Part shown: piece by piece, positions 1 through 11,739 of the stretch
How positions within the stretch are numbered: the first letter of the stretch is position 1
How the letters are laid out: each line of letters starts with the position of its first letter
Assembly: GCA_030762175.1 (NCBI GenBank)
Contig: CM060843.1
Span: 114,853,369 to 114,917,368, forward strand
Source of the DNA: Metallyticus violacea
Lineage: Eukaryota; Arthropoda; Insecta; Mantodea; Metallyticidae
DNA length: 64,000 nucleotides
Direction: 5' to 3'
Notes under the pieces: generated by a model
What the model was told of the DNA's origin: nothing
What the model saw: the letters and a program-made list of their open reading frames with translations, nothing else
The model's database searches: none
Position numbers and translations under genes: made by a program

Positions 1-1544
1 AGAAAGATAGTACATTATCCCAATTAAAATCACTTAGTTGCTCTGTTGCTTGGTTTGACGTCAGACTGAAATTCGTAGTTGATTCAGTTCGACTCTTTCA
101 AATACTTATCGTTCTTAGAACAAGGAAGTGGAGAAAATGTAGATAGTCATTACTATCTGGTATACTGGAGAGAGCTTCATAATATCTCTCATAATTTGGT
201 TTTTGTTTTTTTTTTTCGTTGCATGATTTATTCTTCCTGAATGTTGTTCTTCGTTTTCTTATCACATTTGTCTTCTTAAAGTAATACTATTCTCGTTTTC
301 TCGTTATTTTATTCCATCGGATATTTCCCTTGTCTCTTCCTTTATCTCTTTCCTTCTCATTCTTTTTCGTCATATTTTCCTCGTGCTTTCTATGAGTCTT
401 TATGTACAACTTTTATCGTTCTCTATCCTTTTAAAACAAAGAACGGAAGAGAAATGTTATTATAAATACAAATTGGGTTAGCATAGCTCATATTATATCT
501 AACGGCAGAGAAAGAACTGAAAATATAGTCACTGTCAACTTTAAGAAATAATATAGCGGTACCAGCCTATCATTGCCATAGATTTCAGCGTGTTCGCTAC
601 AAATTGCAGTGTAATTACCTTCAACAATGGCATATTTCGCGTTCGATGCATAACGCTCGCGTGCAATCTATGCTAGGAATGGCAAATAACGAGAAGGCCC
701 TAAAATAACTGTCGGTAAATTATCGCTAAAATTATTACCCAGGCGCTACAAGCTCCATGTCATCGTATCGCAATTTGCTGCTATAAGCATTGGTTTTAAC
801 TGCGAACCATCATTAATTATTGGGCTGTTGAAAGTGTGGATGAGATGACATGCTAACAAAATGTTTCGCAGAGAAGCTGCACATATCCGATAATAATATA
901 CAATTATGTCAAGAATAGCAGCCATGCAATAGACCACCTACCAAGCCGCATATAAGTCGAAATTCTGCTTATTTACGTAAAGTATAAAGTTAAGCTAGAT
1001 ATGTTTAATTTATTTATGGACGCTCTATATGTTTAATTTGAGCATTATATTTATTTTAATATATTAATTTATGTAGCTTTAGATAAATGTTGCTATTTAT
1101 GAATATATCGTGACAGATTTTTAAATCATCAATTTGAATATAAAATAACAAAGGGGATATTTTAAACGTATAGTAACTTTAAATGTAATTAATATGCATG
1201 AAAAAACTCATTTTAGGAGAATTCTTGCAATTTTTCCAGCTAAATGTTTATTATTAAGAGTAATACTCTTCTTTATATCCGTGATTCATGTCAGTTTGGT
1301 ATTATTGCAGGTAAAGAGTATATTATACCTTATGATTACAGATAAGTGCAACACACGCTGGACCTAGAGCACCACAGCTGCGTGTTATGATAACAGAGAG
1401 ATTTCTGCTTATGGCTGTAAATGTACAGTAGTTTGCTGTTACGATAACCGGTTTCATTAAAAACAGTTAGTGAAATAAGTTGTGACTATAGATGGACATC
1501 TCTTAACCAATTCCTACAAGAAATAATAAAATAAAAATTTTCAA
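1..1544. other. AT-rich non-coding stretch
   Basis: No coding similarity, SINE or transposon motif was recognised on either strand. Only short homopolymer runs, such as the T-run near 205-225, stand out. Confidence 0.5.
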
Positions 1545-1637
1545 AGTTGTACGAGTAGAAATGCGAGGAAACTTGTCATCGTCGGAACCGGCGCAACTTG
1601 GCCCCATACGACTTGCGTTCAGCTGAGGATGCAGGTC
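1545..1637 (+). repeat. Dispersed repeat R3, copy 1
   Basis: About 90 bp resembling two other places in the window: 19194-19283 on the same strand and 23413-23500 on the opposite strand. The shared core is agtagaaatgcgag near the left end and a cttgc..tcagct-like block near the right end; copies 1 and 2 also share cttggcccc. The family is unrecognised and copy ends are approximate. Confidence 0.4.
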
Positions 1638-2175
1638 AAAGATAAAATATTTCTATCCATATTAAACTTGTACATTAATGGTGACGTGATTTGCATCATC
1701 ATTAACTTGTAAAACAATTAGCCTACATATATCTATTCTTGGAGAGGGATGTAATAGTTTTCACTTTGTGGTGTTCTACCTTACACCATTTACTGCAATA
1801 GAATTAATAGGAAAAACTATTTGAGAAGTACTCTATAATTGCATTGCCGTATAACTAATTTCATCAATCACCGCCGTAATCTAATGGTAATGTTTGCTGC
1901 CGGTTCTTGTTAAATTTCCTGGTAGGTCAGTATTCTGTTGTTTCCTCAGCTCTTAAGACTAATGTCTGGTATAAAAAAAAAAAAAAAAAAAAAAAAAACT
2001 CCTGAACTTATTCAGTTCAATTACATTTATCATCCTATCATTGATACAGTGCATCAAAAAACTTCAGCGCCATGCTCATTAAAACTATAATAACCTTATT
2101 AGGCTAGAAACTTAACTCTGTACACGTGAAACAAAATAGTGTACTTTTGTACCGTTATATTATTTACGCTGAATT
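1638..2175. other. Non-coding, with a 26-base A-run
   Basis: A pure A-run lies at 1973-1998. No SINE body was recognised to its left, so it may be the tail of a very old retroposon or a simple homopolymer. Nothing else is seen. Confidence 0.5.
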
Positions 2176-2442
2176 GAGCGTAATAATCTAGTTTACCCTC
2201 GCAAATATTCGCTACTGGCTACTAGTGTAAAACATTTTAAAGACCGTAACATATCTGATATCAGCATAGCAACAGTAGCGGCTAAAACAGGTCGTCCTCG
2301 AATTAACTCTGTAGAGCTCAAGAAAAGAGCTGATACATTCATTAGAGATGACAAGCATTGTAAAACTTCACGAAATACAATAAGGCTCAGAGATTGTAAT
2401 ATCGGAAAATATTTTATAACAAACCTCGCTTTTAGAGACTAA
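2176..2442 (+). pseudogene. Coding-like open frame without a start codon, unrecognised
   Basis: An 88-codon frame runs open from a TGA at 2170 to the TAA at 2440-2442. It has no ATG at its beginning, so it would be an internal or final exon or a fragment. The translation looks protein-like rather than low-complexity: it contains the segment VAAKTGRPRINSVELKKR followed by a basic, mixed-charge stretch. A GRP-R block followed by a helix-rich basic segment is common in DNA-binding parts of insect transposons, and that is my best guess, but I do not recognise a family. No convincing splice site decides its limits. It is flanked by empty AT-rich DNA and a SINE-A copy on the right. Confidence 0.3.
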
Positions 2443-2738
2443 ATAATACAAACACAATATACTACACTTGCTTGAGCAGTATTAGAATAAGGCAGAAATT
2501 ACTTTGCTGAATACTATGTCGAAACTTCTTCCCAAAAATCTGAATATACAGGCTGTCTCAGGGTTTGCACACTGACTCTGTAGTATCTACGCACAAATCT
2601 AAGATAATTACGTAAAAAAATAATTTGCTGTGTGTCATGGTACTCAAGTGATTAGCGAATAAAGTTAACAAACAAGTCAGCATTCCATGTTACCTTAATA
2701 CCAATCATGCCTCCCGGCTACTGAGAGATCTAACATGG
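2443..2738. other. Non-coding stretch
   Basis: Nothing recognised between the open frame and the SINE-A tail. Confidence 0.5.
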
Positions 2739-3040
2739 TTTTTTTTTTTTTTTTTTTTTTTGAGTAGTGGTTAACGCCTGTTTTTACTACTGAGGCACCA
2801 CAGGCGGTGATGATACATGATACATGATACATGAAACGAAATGATATATAAGGAAAGGATTTTTAAGGAAGGAAACATTTCAGGCCTAAGTTTAGGGTAC
2901 CTCCCCGGCTTTGCCATCTATGAGGATTGAGGAAAACCTAGAAAAAACTTTAGTCAGGGAGGACGATCCACAGCAGGATTCGAAACCCAAACCTCCTGCT
3001 CACGAGTCCGCGCCTGAACGACTTCAGCCACCCGTGGCGG
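2739..3040 (-). mobile_element. SINE-A copy, full length
   Basis: Read on the minus strand, it starts at 3040 with the tRNA-like head (ccgccacgggtggc), has a degenerate B-box and the conserved body with ccctaaacttaggcctg, and ends in a tail seen as a T-run at 2739-2761. A local triplication of gatacat lies at 2811-2833 inside the body. I found no clear target-site duplication. The copy is diverged, so it is not young. Confidence 0.85.
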
Positions 3041-3444
3041 TCGACACGAGGTGGTGTGATACAACGCATACCTCTCAGCTTTGCAGGAGTGTTCGAACTA
3101 CTAAAAGTAATGGGCCCTGTAAATCGTCTCCCTCCAAGCTGAAGCAACATGTTCATTATTAGATCATGGCGTGGTCATACTCTACTTAATCCTCGAGGGT
3201 ACTATCTCGTGTTTAATTAAAAAGGTAGTTTAAGTAGATATAAGCTTAGAATTCAAACTCCCAACAAGTGTGTTTTATTGTTGTATTATTATTACTACTA
3301 GTATTATAAATGCAAAATATAAATATTGAAATAACTAATAATAATGCACAATAATACAGAGTTATTTACAAATATTTGATCATAAAATAATATACAGCAA
3401 TGCAAATTAATAATTACATTTATTTAATTTCGGGAATCTGTCAG
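3041..3444. other. AT-rich non-coding stretch
   Basis: No recognisable element. It runs up to the decayed 3' side of the transposase remnant. Confidence 0.5.
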
Positions 3445-4085
3445 GCGACTTCGTTCCATCCTGGAAACATATAAATTATTACTAAGACTTGCTTCAGCAG
3501 CATAATGTGCAGTAGAACCATCTTGTTGGTACCATAATGACACTTCTTTCATAAATCCTGGGATCGCCTAGCGAAGAAATCTTGCTAATATTCTTCCATC
3601 GTTAGTGCTGGAAGAAAATAAGGATAACATAATTGTAGACAATTCCTGTCCACTCGTTTAGAGACCATCGTTTCTGAAAACTACAATAGTGGTGGTAATG
3701 GAATTGACAGTTGTTCTATGTGTTCATTTTTTATTTCAAATACATTCTCTAGTAAATTTTGCTTCGTCGGTCCAGAGAACGGAATCCATGAATTCGTCTT
3801 CTTTGCGCAGAGTCATTCACAAAACGCCACACGTACTAAATATTTCTCTTCTCGTAGATGCTGCACTGTAGTGTATGAATATGGATGAAATCCTTCACCC
3901 TCAATTATCCTGTGTCCCACTCCCGTGTGTTTGACTGCGTTAGGTATACACTGATGGTAGGGCCATCATGCAGTGTAGTTAGCACATTTGTTCATTAGTA
4001 GGTGCACGCACCCTACGGGGCCGCCGAGTAAACATGTGTTTGAATGACATCAACTGTCCACATTCTTGGAAACTTCGATCCAACA
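3445..4085 (-). pseudogene. IS630/Tc1/mariner-type transposase pseudogene
   Basis: Several blocks of an IS630-Tc1-mariner transposase can be read on the minus strand, in different frames. From right to left: a basic head-domain block around 4000-4030 (RRPRRVRAPTNEQ), an inter-domain block GFHPYSYTTVQHLREE (about 3845-3895), a block around the first catalytic aspartate, LWTDEAKFTRE (about 3745-3780), and a block around the second, WYQQDGSTAHYAA (about 3505-3535). Stops and frameshifts separate them. The third acidic motif was not found, so the C-terminus seems lost. The order and spacing fit the family. No terminal inverted repeats were seen, so element limits are unknown. The copy cannot encode an active enzyme. 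Confidence 0.6.
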
Positions 4086-4189
4086 GGTGAACTTATTTTT
4101 ATCAGGATATCTGGAGCAATTCCTGCGCAATTCCCAAATGCCATGTACGCAGCGGACTTTGTCGAACGTATAGTTCATGCCACTCGGCT

Positions 4190-4290
4190 ATTATGCCGTT
4201 TTATGTTTATATGGCTTTCCTTTATGTAATTGGCCATTGATGGCAAGCACATTGGAATTAACGGAGTTGGTCTTGTTCTCTCTGTAAACT
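4190..4290 (+). pseudogene. Possible PIF/Harbinger transposase scrap
   Basis: The plus strand reads AIDGKHIGI at about 4231-4257, preceded by a decayed stretch. The motif AIDGKH is typical of the DDE domain of PIF/Harbinger nucleases, where this D is catalytic. Only this short block is recognisable and an in-frame stop lies just upstream, so it is at best a fragment. It points the opposite way to the neighbouring mariner-type remnant and would be a separate insertion. A chance match cannot be excluded. Confidence 0.35.
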
Positions 4291-5299
4291 ATCTAGAGAC
4301 CTCTAGAATGCTTTCCTTTGATGTAAGAACAGCGTTCAGCCTGAAAGTCTGTAAAATGATCTTCCTATTTTGTTATTGTTTACATTTTTATGACCACAGG
4401 CAGAATAGATAGCAGGCATATTATGCCTTGGCTTGGAACCTTCTTTGGGGCAAAAGTACAAAGTTTGAACGTACAAATCAGTTCAGGGAGTAAACGGTAA
4501 ACATTTCTACGGCATCAATAGTGGTAAGGCATGGCTATCACTAAAGAACCATTAAATGCTCACCTTCCTGTTGGCTAACTTTGCATTCAAATAACATGAA
4601 ATGTATGACACTTAGAGGATAGGTTTTTAATATGTATGTTATAGGTTTTTCCTTAGAATGCGACACCATGGTTAGTGTGTAAATTCCGGGACAACCTGCA
4701 TATTGGGATATAAAATAGCATATGACTTATAACCATGAAAATCCATATTAAATGTAATTGCCAGGAAATACTCCGGAAACTATCTTCTAGGATATAATAC
4801 ATATTAAAATTCTGCAGCGTGTATACATATATGCCTTTCCTGCTACACCTAGGATCATAAGAAGCTATATTGTGTGACTAATTCTTTGGGAGGATTGTCC
4901 TGCAGTAATATAATGCTTGGTCCAAGTCTGTCTATTGGGCAGCCTAAAATTAAGTAGAATAATATGAGGAACTCTTTTACGTCTATCTACAGTTTCGATT
5001 TAGCTGTCGTTGTAGTTATATTGCTAAAGGACAAATGTATACTTTATGGCGTAAATGTATCCAGAAAAGCAAATATTGCAGAAGCAAATTCAAGCGTATC
5101 GCTCTTACATGTAAAGATCTACAAATTTTCCACACTGTTATATATATTTGTCTAGCTTCTTGCCATTGAAGAATTCCAGTAGTTCGAAATATAGCAATTT
5201 CAAGTTTGACTTTATCCAAGTGTTTTATCCTTATCTGCTTTTATTATTACTGTTAATTTGTTACATTGTTAATAGTGTTATTTATTTTTATTTTTCATT

Positions 5300-5304
<5 letters not shown>
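4291..5304. other. Non-coding stretch
   Basis: About 1 kb with no recognisable coding motif, SINE or inverted repeat. Confidence 0.5.

Positions 5305-5340
<36 letters not shown>
5305..5340. repeat. (TA)n microsatellite
   Basis: About 18 TA units, directly abutting the left terminal inverted repeat of the next element. Tc1/mariner-type elements insert at TA, so the array either hosted the insertion or grew from the TA duplication. Confidence 0.95.
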
Positions 5341-5343
<3 letters not shown>

Positions 5344-6122
5344 GGTGCCAAAATGTATACACACTTCAAGCTAAGGAAAAAAAAAACTGTGTTAACATAA
5401 CAAAACTGAATTCAAACAAATAGAAAATGATGAGCATTAATCATCTTAGACTTTTACAATTACAACAATTACTCAAAGTGCCCATCATCGGCGTCGATAC
5501 ACATCTGAGTACGTTGAACTACTGATTGAGCAACGTTTGCGAAAGTGTCTTCAGCGATTGCAGCACATGCCGTTTCAATTTCCTCCCGAAGTGCTGTCAG
5601 TATAGATGATTTTCTACGGTATACAACACCCTTAAGAGTTCCCCACAGGTAGAAGTTCAAAGGAGTTAGATCCGGAGAAAGTGGCAGAAATTAAATCGGA
5701 CATCTTCGTTCTGTCTAGTGTCTTGGAAAATTGTCATCAAGGTACGCACGTACATCTCGGTGGTAATGTGGTGATCTGCCAGATCTGCCTTTGTGAACAT
5801 CGCATACGGTACCATGAGTCTCAAATTTGTCTCGAATGCGTGCAATTGTTACTCGCGTTGAGGTTCTGTTCTGTACACACGTCTCCATTGCCTTTGAGCT
5901 TCAACAACATTCTCGGTTTTCCAATGCCACTTCAAAATTGCTTTCCGCTTTTCAAACGATAATCTTCGCTCCATTTTGTTGTAGCAACGCTAACATAACG
6001 TAATGTGAGTCACGTCTGTTTACAGAACATCATACAGCACATTACTGCTGTTTTTAGGTCCAAATTTGAAATATGTTAAATAGATATCTACTTTGAAGTG
6101 GGTATATATTTATGGCACCCTC
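5341..6122 (-). mobile_element. Internally deleted Tc1/mariner-superfamily element with inverted repeats
   Basis: Imperfect terminal inverted repeats of about 30 bp face each other: 5341-5370 begins gagggtgccaaaatgtatac, and 6092-6122 is its inverse with roughly five mismatches or gaps, ending tatggcaccctc. TA-rich sequence flanks both sides. The transposase remnant inside lies on the minus strand and is far shorter than a full gene, so this 782-bp copy has lost its middle. With its ends retained it could once have been moved by a full-length relative. Confidence 0.75.
5469..5974 (-). pseudogene. Truncated Tc1/mariner-type transposase, middle deleted
   Basis: The start codon is at 5974-5972. 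The N-terminus MERRLSFEKRKAILKW plus the following helix-rich segment is the DNA-binding end of this transposase type. A frameshift follows after about 40 codons; the next frame reads TIARIRDKFETHGTVCDVHKG and then jumps, after a GRSGR-like block, straight to HYHRDVRAYLDDNFPRH, which belongs after the second catalytic motif. The first two catalytic aspartates are therefore deleted. A TAG at 5717-5715 sits where tryptophan is usual. The C-terminal block SPDLTPLNFYLWG has asparagine (codon 5657-5655) where the third catalytic aspartate is expected. The frame ends with DDGHFE and a stop at 5471-5469, a normal C-terminus. Clearly inactive. Confidence 0.7.
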
Positions 6123-9022
6123 GGTATATATGTGTGCGTATTTGTGTGTACATGTTTTCGGTTAAACATATACAAAATTATTTTATTGTGTGTATTTTTA
6201 TATTTATTTTATGTTTATTGTGCATAGTTATTTTATTGTGGAATATCTAATATATGTATCATATCAAAAAGGTCTTGTATATTATAAAAGCATGTACAGT
6301 CTGTTAGACGCGCGTATGTTCAAGTTTTATTGTAATGGTGATACTACAACAAACATATTCCTACTACTATTTGTCTTTGCTTTCAGGCGTCCTATTATCA
6401 AAGATGTATCTATCCATATTTTCCTTTCTCTTTCTTATTGTTTTCGAGAGGTTCTTAGATAAATGGATTTTTCCAACTAAATCATTCCTAAAGCATTTAT
6501 CAGTAGCTGATTCCTTACTAAATTGATTCTAGAATTAATTTTTAGGAAAGATATTTCAAATATGATCTTGTACCAGATGGCTTATCCCCAACCAGCACTC
6601 GAATATTCAGTCTAAAGCAGAATATCCCTAAATTCAACAGTTTTTTCTCTTCTGCCGAATTAAATTGTAAACTTAATATGATTTTACAGAATATGTAAAA
6701 CAGCAAATTCTTACTATAAGTCATTCATCATTGTAAAAATAAATGCTAAGCATTTTTCTATAATCTAGTTATATTTTCCAAGTAGACAGGTCATTAATTA
6801 TTCAAATAATATTTTACTTTTTTATGATGATAGTTAAATAGCTATACTTAACATACAAAACACACAAAATTGAACAATTCATTTAAAAGATAGAGCAAAA
6901 TTTTACATAAAAATATATTAGGCTTTACAAAAGCTGCCAAAAAGTATTGATCAATGGTCAAAGTAAGCCGCGATTCATATTGAGGAACCCTTGATTCAAG
7001 TTCTCATATTTTCGCTGGTCGGTTTGTTTTTATTTCCTGTATGTATATAAAGGAACGTATTTGTATAAACTAACCACAGACACTTTGCAATATATGGGTG
7101 ACATCCATCGCCTCGCTGGTAAGCAATGATATGAAATATTGATGTCACACATTGCAGTCAAATTTCGAGTGATACGTAAACTGTATTTTATTCATTCTGT
7201 AGCGAAGAGGAAAGGGGGAGTGTTTTTTAAATGTGTATCTCACCATCCGTTTTTCATTTTATCCTACCACGTTGTCCGAAACTACTGTGTATATATGTTT
7301 TGAATGAACCATGTTCTCCACTTTATAGAAAAAAGGATTCCGTGTTTGTACATGGTCATATTGAGCGTGTCGGTTGAGGTGAATCATTGCTCCATTCCCT
7401 AATGCATGCACGCTTACACGCTGCCTCTCTTTAGTGCACGTATTATGGGGAGTGCAACAAATACAAGGGGTTCTGTTGATCTTTCTATGATAGTCAATAT
7501 TATATTCAGCTGTTTTATGCGCTCCCTAATTTTGTCTTTTAACTTTTCAGATAGTGAACATAATTCAGTTACATTTAACCCTGATGGACATGCTAAAAGC
7601 GGTTGTCATTAGCATCAAAGCAGTAGTTACAGCCTCAAGTTTTCTCCGAATGTGTTTATGTAGTTCCATGAGAGTCAATTAATCTGGTGAGGTAAGGTTA
7701 GCAATCTTGGTGGTCAAATTCGTATGGGAATAGGGTAGTGTGCAGTCTGTTTATTACCTCCTGCACTGCTGCTTCCAGAATTTTACTTCCTAGTTTGTGG
7801 TCATACACTAATGTTTCAGTCTCTTCAATTATTGAATGCAGGATCCTGAAGGTAATAAATTGTCTTTGCCACTCCTTTATAGACCCGGATTTCCAGTACA
7901 TTTGAACAATAAACACGGATTGTTTCAATGCATTCGTATATTACCCACTCGTATAACGATCCAGGGTATGTCAATGTTATCTAGTATTTCTTCTGTGAGT
8001 ACTGACTGCGTACGGTTTTTATTCAGAATATCTACCGTTTCATGAAATTTATTCACCTATCTGTGAATCGAACTACGACTTGGAAGTTGAATATTAGGAA
8101 ATTTCTCTTGAAACAAACATTACGAGCCAATGTTATATACATGCACGAATCGTAAATAAATACTCCTTAGGAAATAGAATACATGTATTTAGCCATACGC
8201 CGCTTAATGAATATTTAATATACTGTCAGCAGCGTATAAGAACACGTCCATACGCGTCTAGATTTAAACTCGTACTGACCTCCCCTCCGTCTCCCTGTCC
8301 GCGTTTAAGCGTGGGAACGAGAGAGAAGTGCAGAAGTACACATGGAGCGTCCCGCGAAGGGGAAAAAGCACCTTATAGTTCATAATATAGTGTATCTACA
8401 GTTTTGGTCATAACACGATAATTGTTGGCTATTGCCGAAGACCGCCAACAGATAGTCGTCTTTCCCGGGATCAAAAGTCCCTATCTATGCCTTTCTGAAA
8501 CCATGCATCTTACACAACAACGCATACTTACTGAATAATGCTCATTTGTACAAATGCTATAACAAACAATTAAGGCCTAGGAGTGAGTGGAACACCTTAC
8601 ATTTAAAGAGTTTACGCTACCAGAACTGAATACTGATATTAACAACGAGATTTTGAATTAAAACCGAAAATTTTGAATGATTTATTCCATCAAAACCGTT
8701 TGTTTTATTGTATTTATTTTTTGGCACAATAATTTCCAGAAAGTTGCCTGTATCTAGCTCTCAGTTTTTACATTATTGTTTATCTCTTGATCCCTCACTA
8801 TTTTTATATCATTTTCTAATTACATCTACATTATTAATAAGGCAATACGCATAAGACAATGAAAAATATTTCCAGATGCTTTCAGAATAACATATATAAA
8901 ATATAGCCAAATAGCAATACAATCTGGGATTGTGTGATATAAAATTACGCTATTCCTCATTTAAATAGAATAAACTGCTGAGGAAAGACACAACATGATT
9001 ACGTTCCATTTAACCTATGTCA
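6123..9022. other. 2.9 kb without recognised genes
   Basis: Mostly AT-rich. An unrecognised 76-codon minus-strand frame lies at 7698-7928. A somewhat GC-richer patch lies at about 8260-8480. Neither shows a motif I can name. Confidence 0.45.
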
Positions 9023-9382
9023 TTATTCAGTGCTATAATATAAATAGCAATAGCAATATAAACAACTCGTGTATGGGCGTTTGTGCTTATCCCCCATTGG
9101 GGGAAGGAATGCGTTGAGCGAGACCCAGGCTAAGATCCATGGGCGGTGACTGCGAGGGTCCTTAATATGTTTCCAGATAGAACGCCAGGAACCCGGTGGT
9201 AGTCCCCCTATCCCAAAAGAGCTCGAGTCCCTCAAAAGGTCCGTTTTTAGTCCCGATTCTCGGACAGAAATCTTTACAAATTGCACGTCACCCATCACTC
9301 CGCGCCAGTCCACCTGCCCTGGCATATTCGGCTCTATAACAAAAGCAACGGAATATGAAATGGGAGAACGGAATAAATCCAC
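9023..9382 (-). other. GC-rich block with a 119-codon open frame, unrecognised
   Basis: From about 9062 to 9400 the sequence is distinctly richer in G and C than its surroundings, and one minus-strand frame stays open through the whole block (ATG at 9382, stop at 9025-9023). The last 15 or so codons run into AT-rich flank and read as low-quality tyrosine-rich sequence. The conceptual protein is rich in Gly, Pro, Trp and Arg, for example SSFGIGGLPPGSWRSIWKH, with no motif I recognise. A GC-rich block has fewer chance stops, so openness alone is weak evidence of coding. It lies just left of a LINE fragment on the same strand and could be part of a retroelement. Confidence 0.3.
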
Positions 9383-9449
9383 CCCAGCATTCGCCTAAGC
9401 GACCAAAGAAAACCATGAAAAAACTTAAGTGAAATGACTGGTATCAGGA

Positions 9450-9660
9450 ATTTATTTGTTTGTTTATAATAGAATGAATAAATCTACTGCAGGGTAAAAC
9501 AAATAAATACTGCATTGTAACAAAAGGATTCTGAATCTAGGGTAATCGATTATTTCTGATAATATCAAACAGTTTCTTTTGAAATGCTTCTAAAGTTCGG
9601 CAGTCTCTGATATCCCGTGGCAATGCATTCTAGAACGGGCAGTGTGAGTAAAGGAATGTG
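9450..9660 (-). mobile_element. LINE reverse-transcriptase C-terminal fragment
   Basis: Minus-strand translation gives NALPRDIRDCRTLEAFQKKL followed by FDIIRNNRLP, then a stop. An 'LWNALP..IR..RTL..F.KKL' type ending is characteristic of the C-terminus of non-LTR retrotransposon polyproteins. The nucleotide sequence matches the fragment at 33190-33370 over about 180 bp with few changes, so both are copies of one LINE family. This copy lacks the recognisable 3' UTR and tail of the other. Confidence 0.65.
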
Positions 9661-11739
9661 CCTCTAGTGTTTATCTAGATCAAAAAGCATTTGAGTTGAT
9701 AATGTTTTGTATTTTTAGATATATCTTTGGGTTATCATATCTAGTTGTGCAAACTATTCCACAAGGGCTTACCAAATACATTGTGAATTGATCTTCTTTA
9801 GGCTTTGCAATCATTCAGTCGATTATATTCTTTTTAATTTTGAGTAACGAAAATTAAAGTATAGAGTACTTTCAATTTAAAAGAGAACCCATCATAGATA
9901 CAGCATCGTCGAACCTCCATGCATACCTTGGCTATAGCATATGTTGGAAATAATGTTTCTTAAGTTCAATGCATTTTAATGTTTCTAGTAAGACAATGAA
10001 GCATTGCGTTGTTTGCACAAATCCAGAAGTACGATCTTTACCAGCTCCTGGGTGCTATCTTCTTCCTGAATTTAGAAGGAAATCACGCCCTAAAAGTGTA
10101 CACAAAATTTTTGTTTCGAATATGCTCCACCAGAAATAACGTTATGAGGCAATTAGTACCATTTACTGAAGTTATTACAAATAACAGCAGCAGCAACATT
10201 GTAAACTTTATGACACTTTCTCCTTCTGAAAAATTAATTTTCTACGCACCCTTACCTTCCCACACAAGTACTATCTGTACATAACAATATAGAAATCCGG
10301 TTATCATTCCAAAGCACTCAAACAAGATGTGACACAGTTATGTACTCGTTAATATGCGGACCGTTTTTTAAACTGAACGCACTACACTTTGTATATATAA
10401 CGTTAATTAAATTTAGCTAGTGATGACTTTTATGTAAAGCATTTCGCTTTTTATGTTTAATAAAAATAAATAATATTTCAATTAAAACATTAAAAATATA
10501 GTTCACCATACTGAATATGATTTATGAAAATTGTTTTCTGTTACACTTATGAATGCTTGTAAATTGTTGTAGAATATATCCTCATTGTCATGTATGGACA
10601 CACTCCATCATGCAAAATAGGACAGCATGAAAAGCTAGACTGAGTCATAAACTCATCCATGGTTGATGCATCCCTGAAACAATAACCCTGCTTTTTCTTA
10701 TACTTTCTATACATCAGCTGTTACTCAAAAGCACAAAATGTCTGGCCTGTTGTTTGACGCAAGAAATTGTTAACGGGTCAAGGTGGTCAAAATGGCAGCA
10801 AACGACCTTTAAGAGAGAAGGTAGTTACCTGCCACTTTGTACTCCGTGTTGCTTGAGATTGAAGAGGTGACAGGAATGTTTATTTATTTTTCCTTTTTTT
10901 CAGGATGACAAGCAGAGTGTACTTCTAGAAAGAAAGACGTGCGAGGTAGGAAAAAGAAGATCTCTGAGGAACGACGAGACAAACGTTTTCTTTTTCTATA
11001 ATAATAAGGCATGGAACTAAATTTGAATCACATTAAAAAGTGAAAAACATGTTTATATAAATTGGTGCGAAAGTTTACATCATTATCAACATATAGTTAG
11101 CAATCATGATTGTCATTGTCGTTTATTAAGTGAGCAACTACACTTAATTTCTTTTTTTGATTTTTTTCTCCAGCATTTGCATATGGTTTGATTTAATATT
11201 TTGAGTATTTACCACAAAATAGGTATATCCTTCTGAATCGTTACATATTTAAACCCAATATAGTACTTCTCATGTTTCTTATATTACAAAATGAGTTATG
11301 AATTGCTGCTTCGACTGTAATGGCTTTTTTTTTAATTAGTAACTAAAACATCAGTAGAAAATTCCAAATATGGCTGAAGTGGCAGGAGCTGAACTATAGA
11401 GAGTATTTTAATGTTTCCATCGTTAACTAAAGCAACAAAATTTTCCTACAATTCCTTATTTAATCACGTGCTTAAAGTACTTGGAAACCTTTTGTTTTTC
11501 CAGGTAATTAACACAATATCTCCAGCCATTTTACAGATTAGGTATTGATATTTGGTACCGATAATTGTTTCCCGGGATACCAACCGAGCGTTGTTAGAAA
11601 AGACAACAAAGATTTTAGAGTTCGTCCTTCCGTTGTAGGCAGGGTCCAGTGACGAGCCTGTGTGTGGTTACTGCTCACCTACCCGTAACCTCAGGATTGC
11701 ATCACTATTGTGCAGTGATGGCATGATATAGAGAGTGAG
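9661..11739. other. 2.1 kb without recognised genes
   Basis: AT-rich. No SINE, transposase or LINE motif could be read. The left end may still be a diverged upstream part of the LINE fragment. Confidence 0.45.

Noticed and set aside
2911..3162. Frames of 68-83 codons on both strands
   Set aside because: They lie inside the SINE-A copy; similar frames recur in the other SINE-A and SINE-B copies.
9979..10140. Short frame starting MKHCVVCTNPE that hinted at a zinc-binding N-terminus
   Set aside because: Only one CxxC pair, stops after about 47 codons, and no family-specific residues follow.
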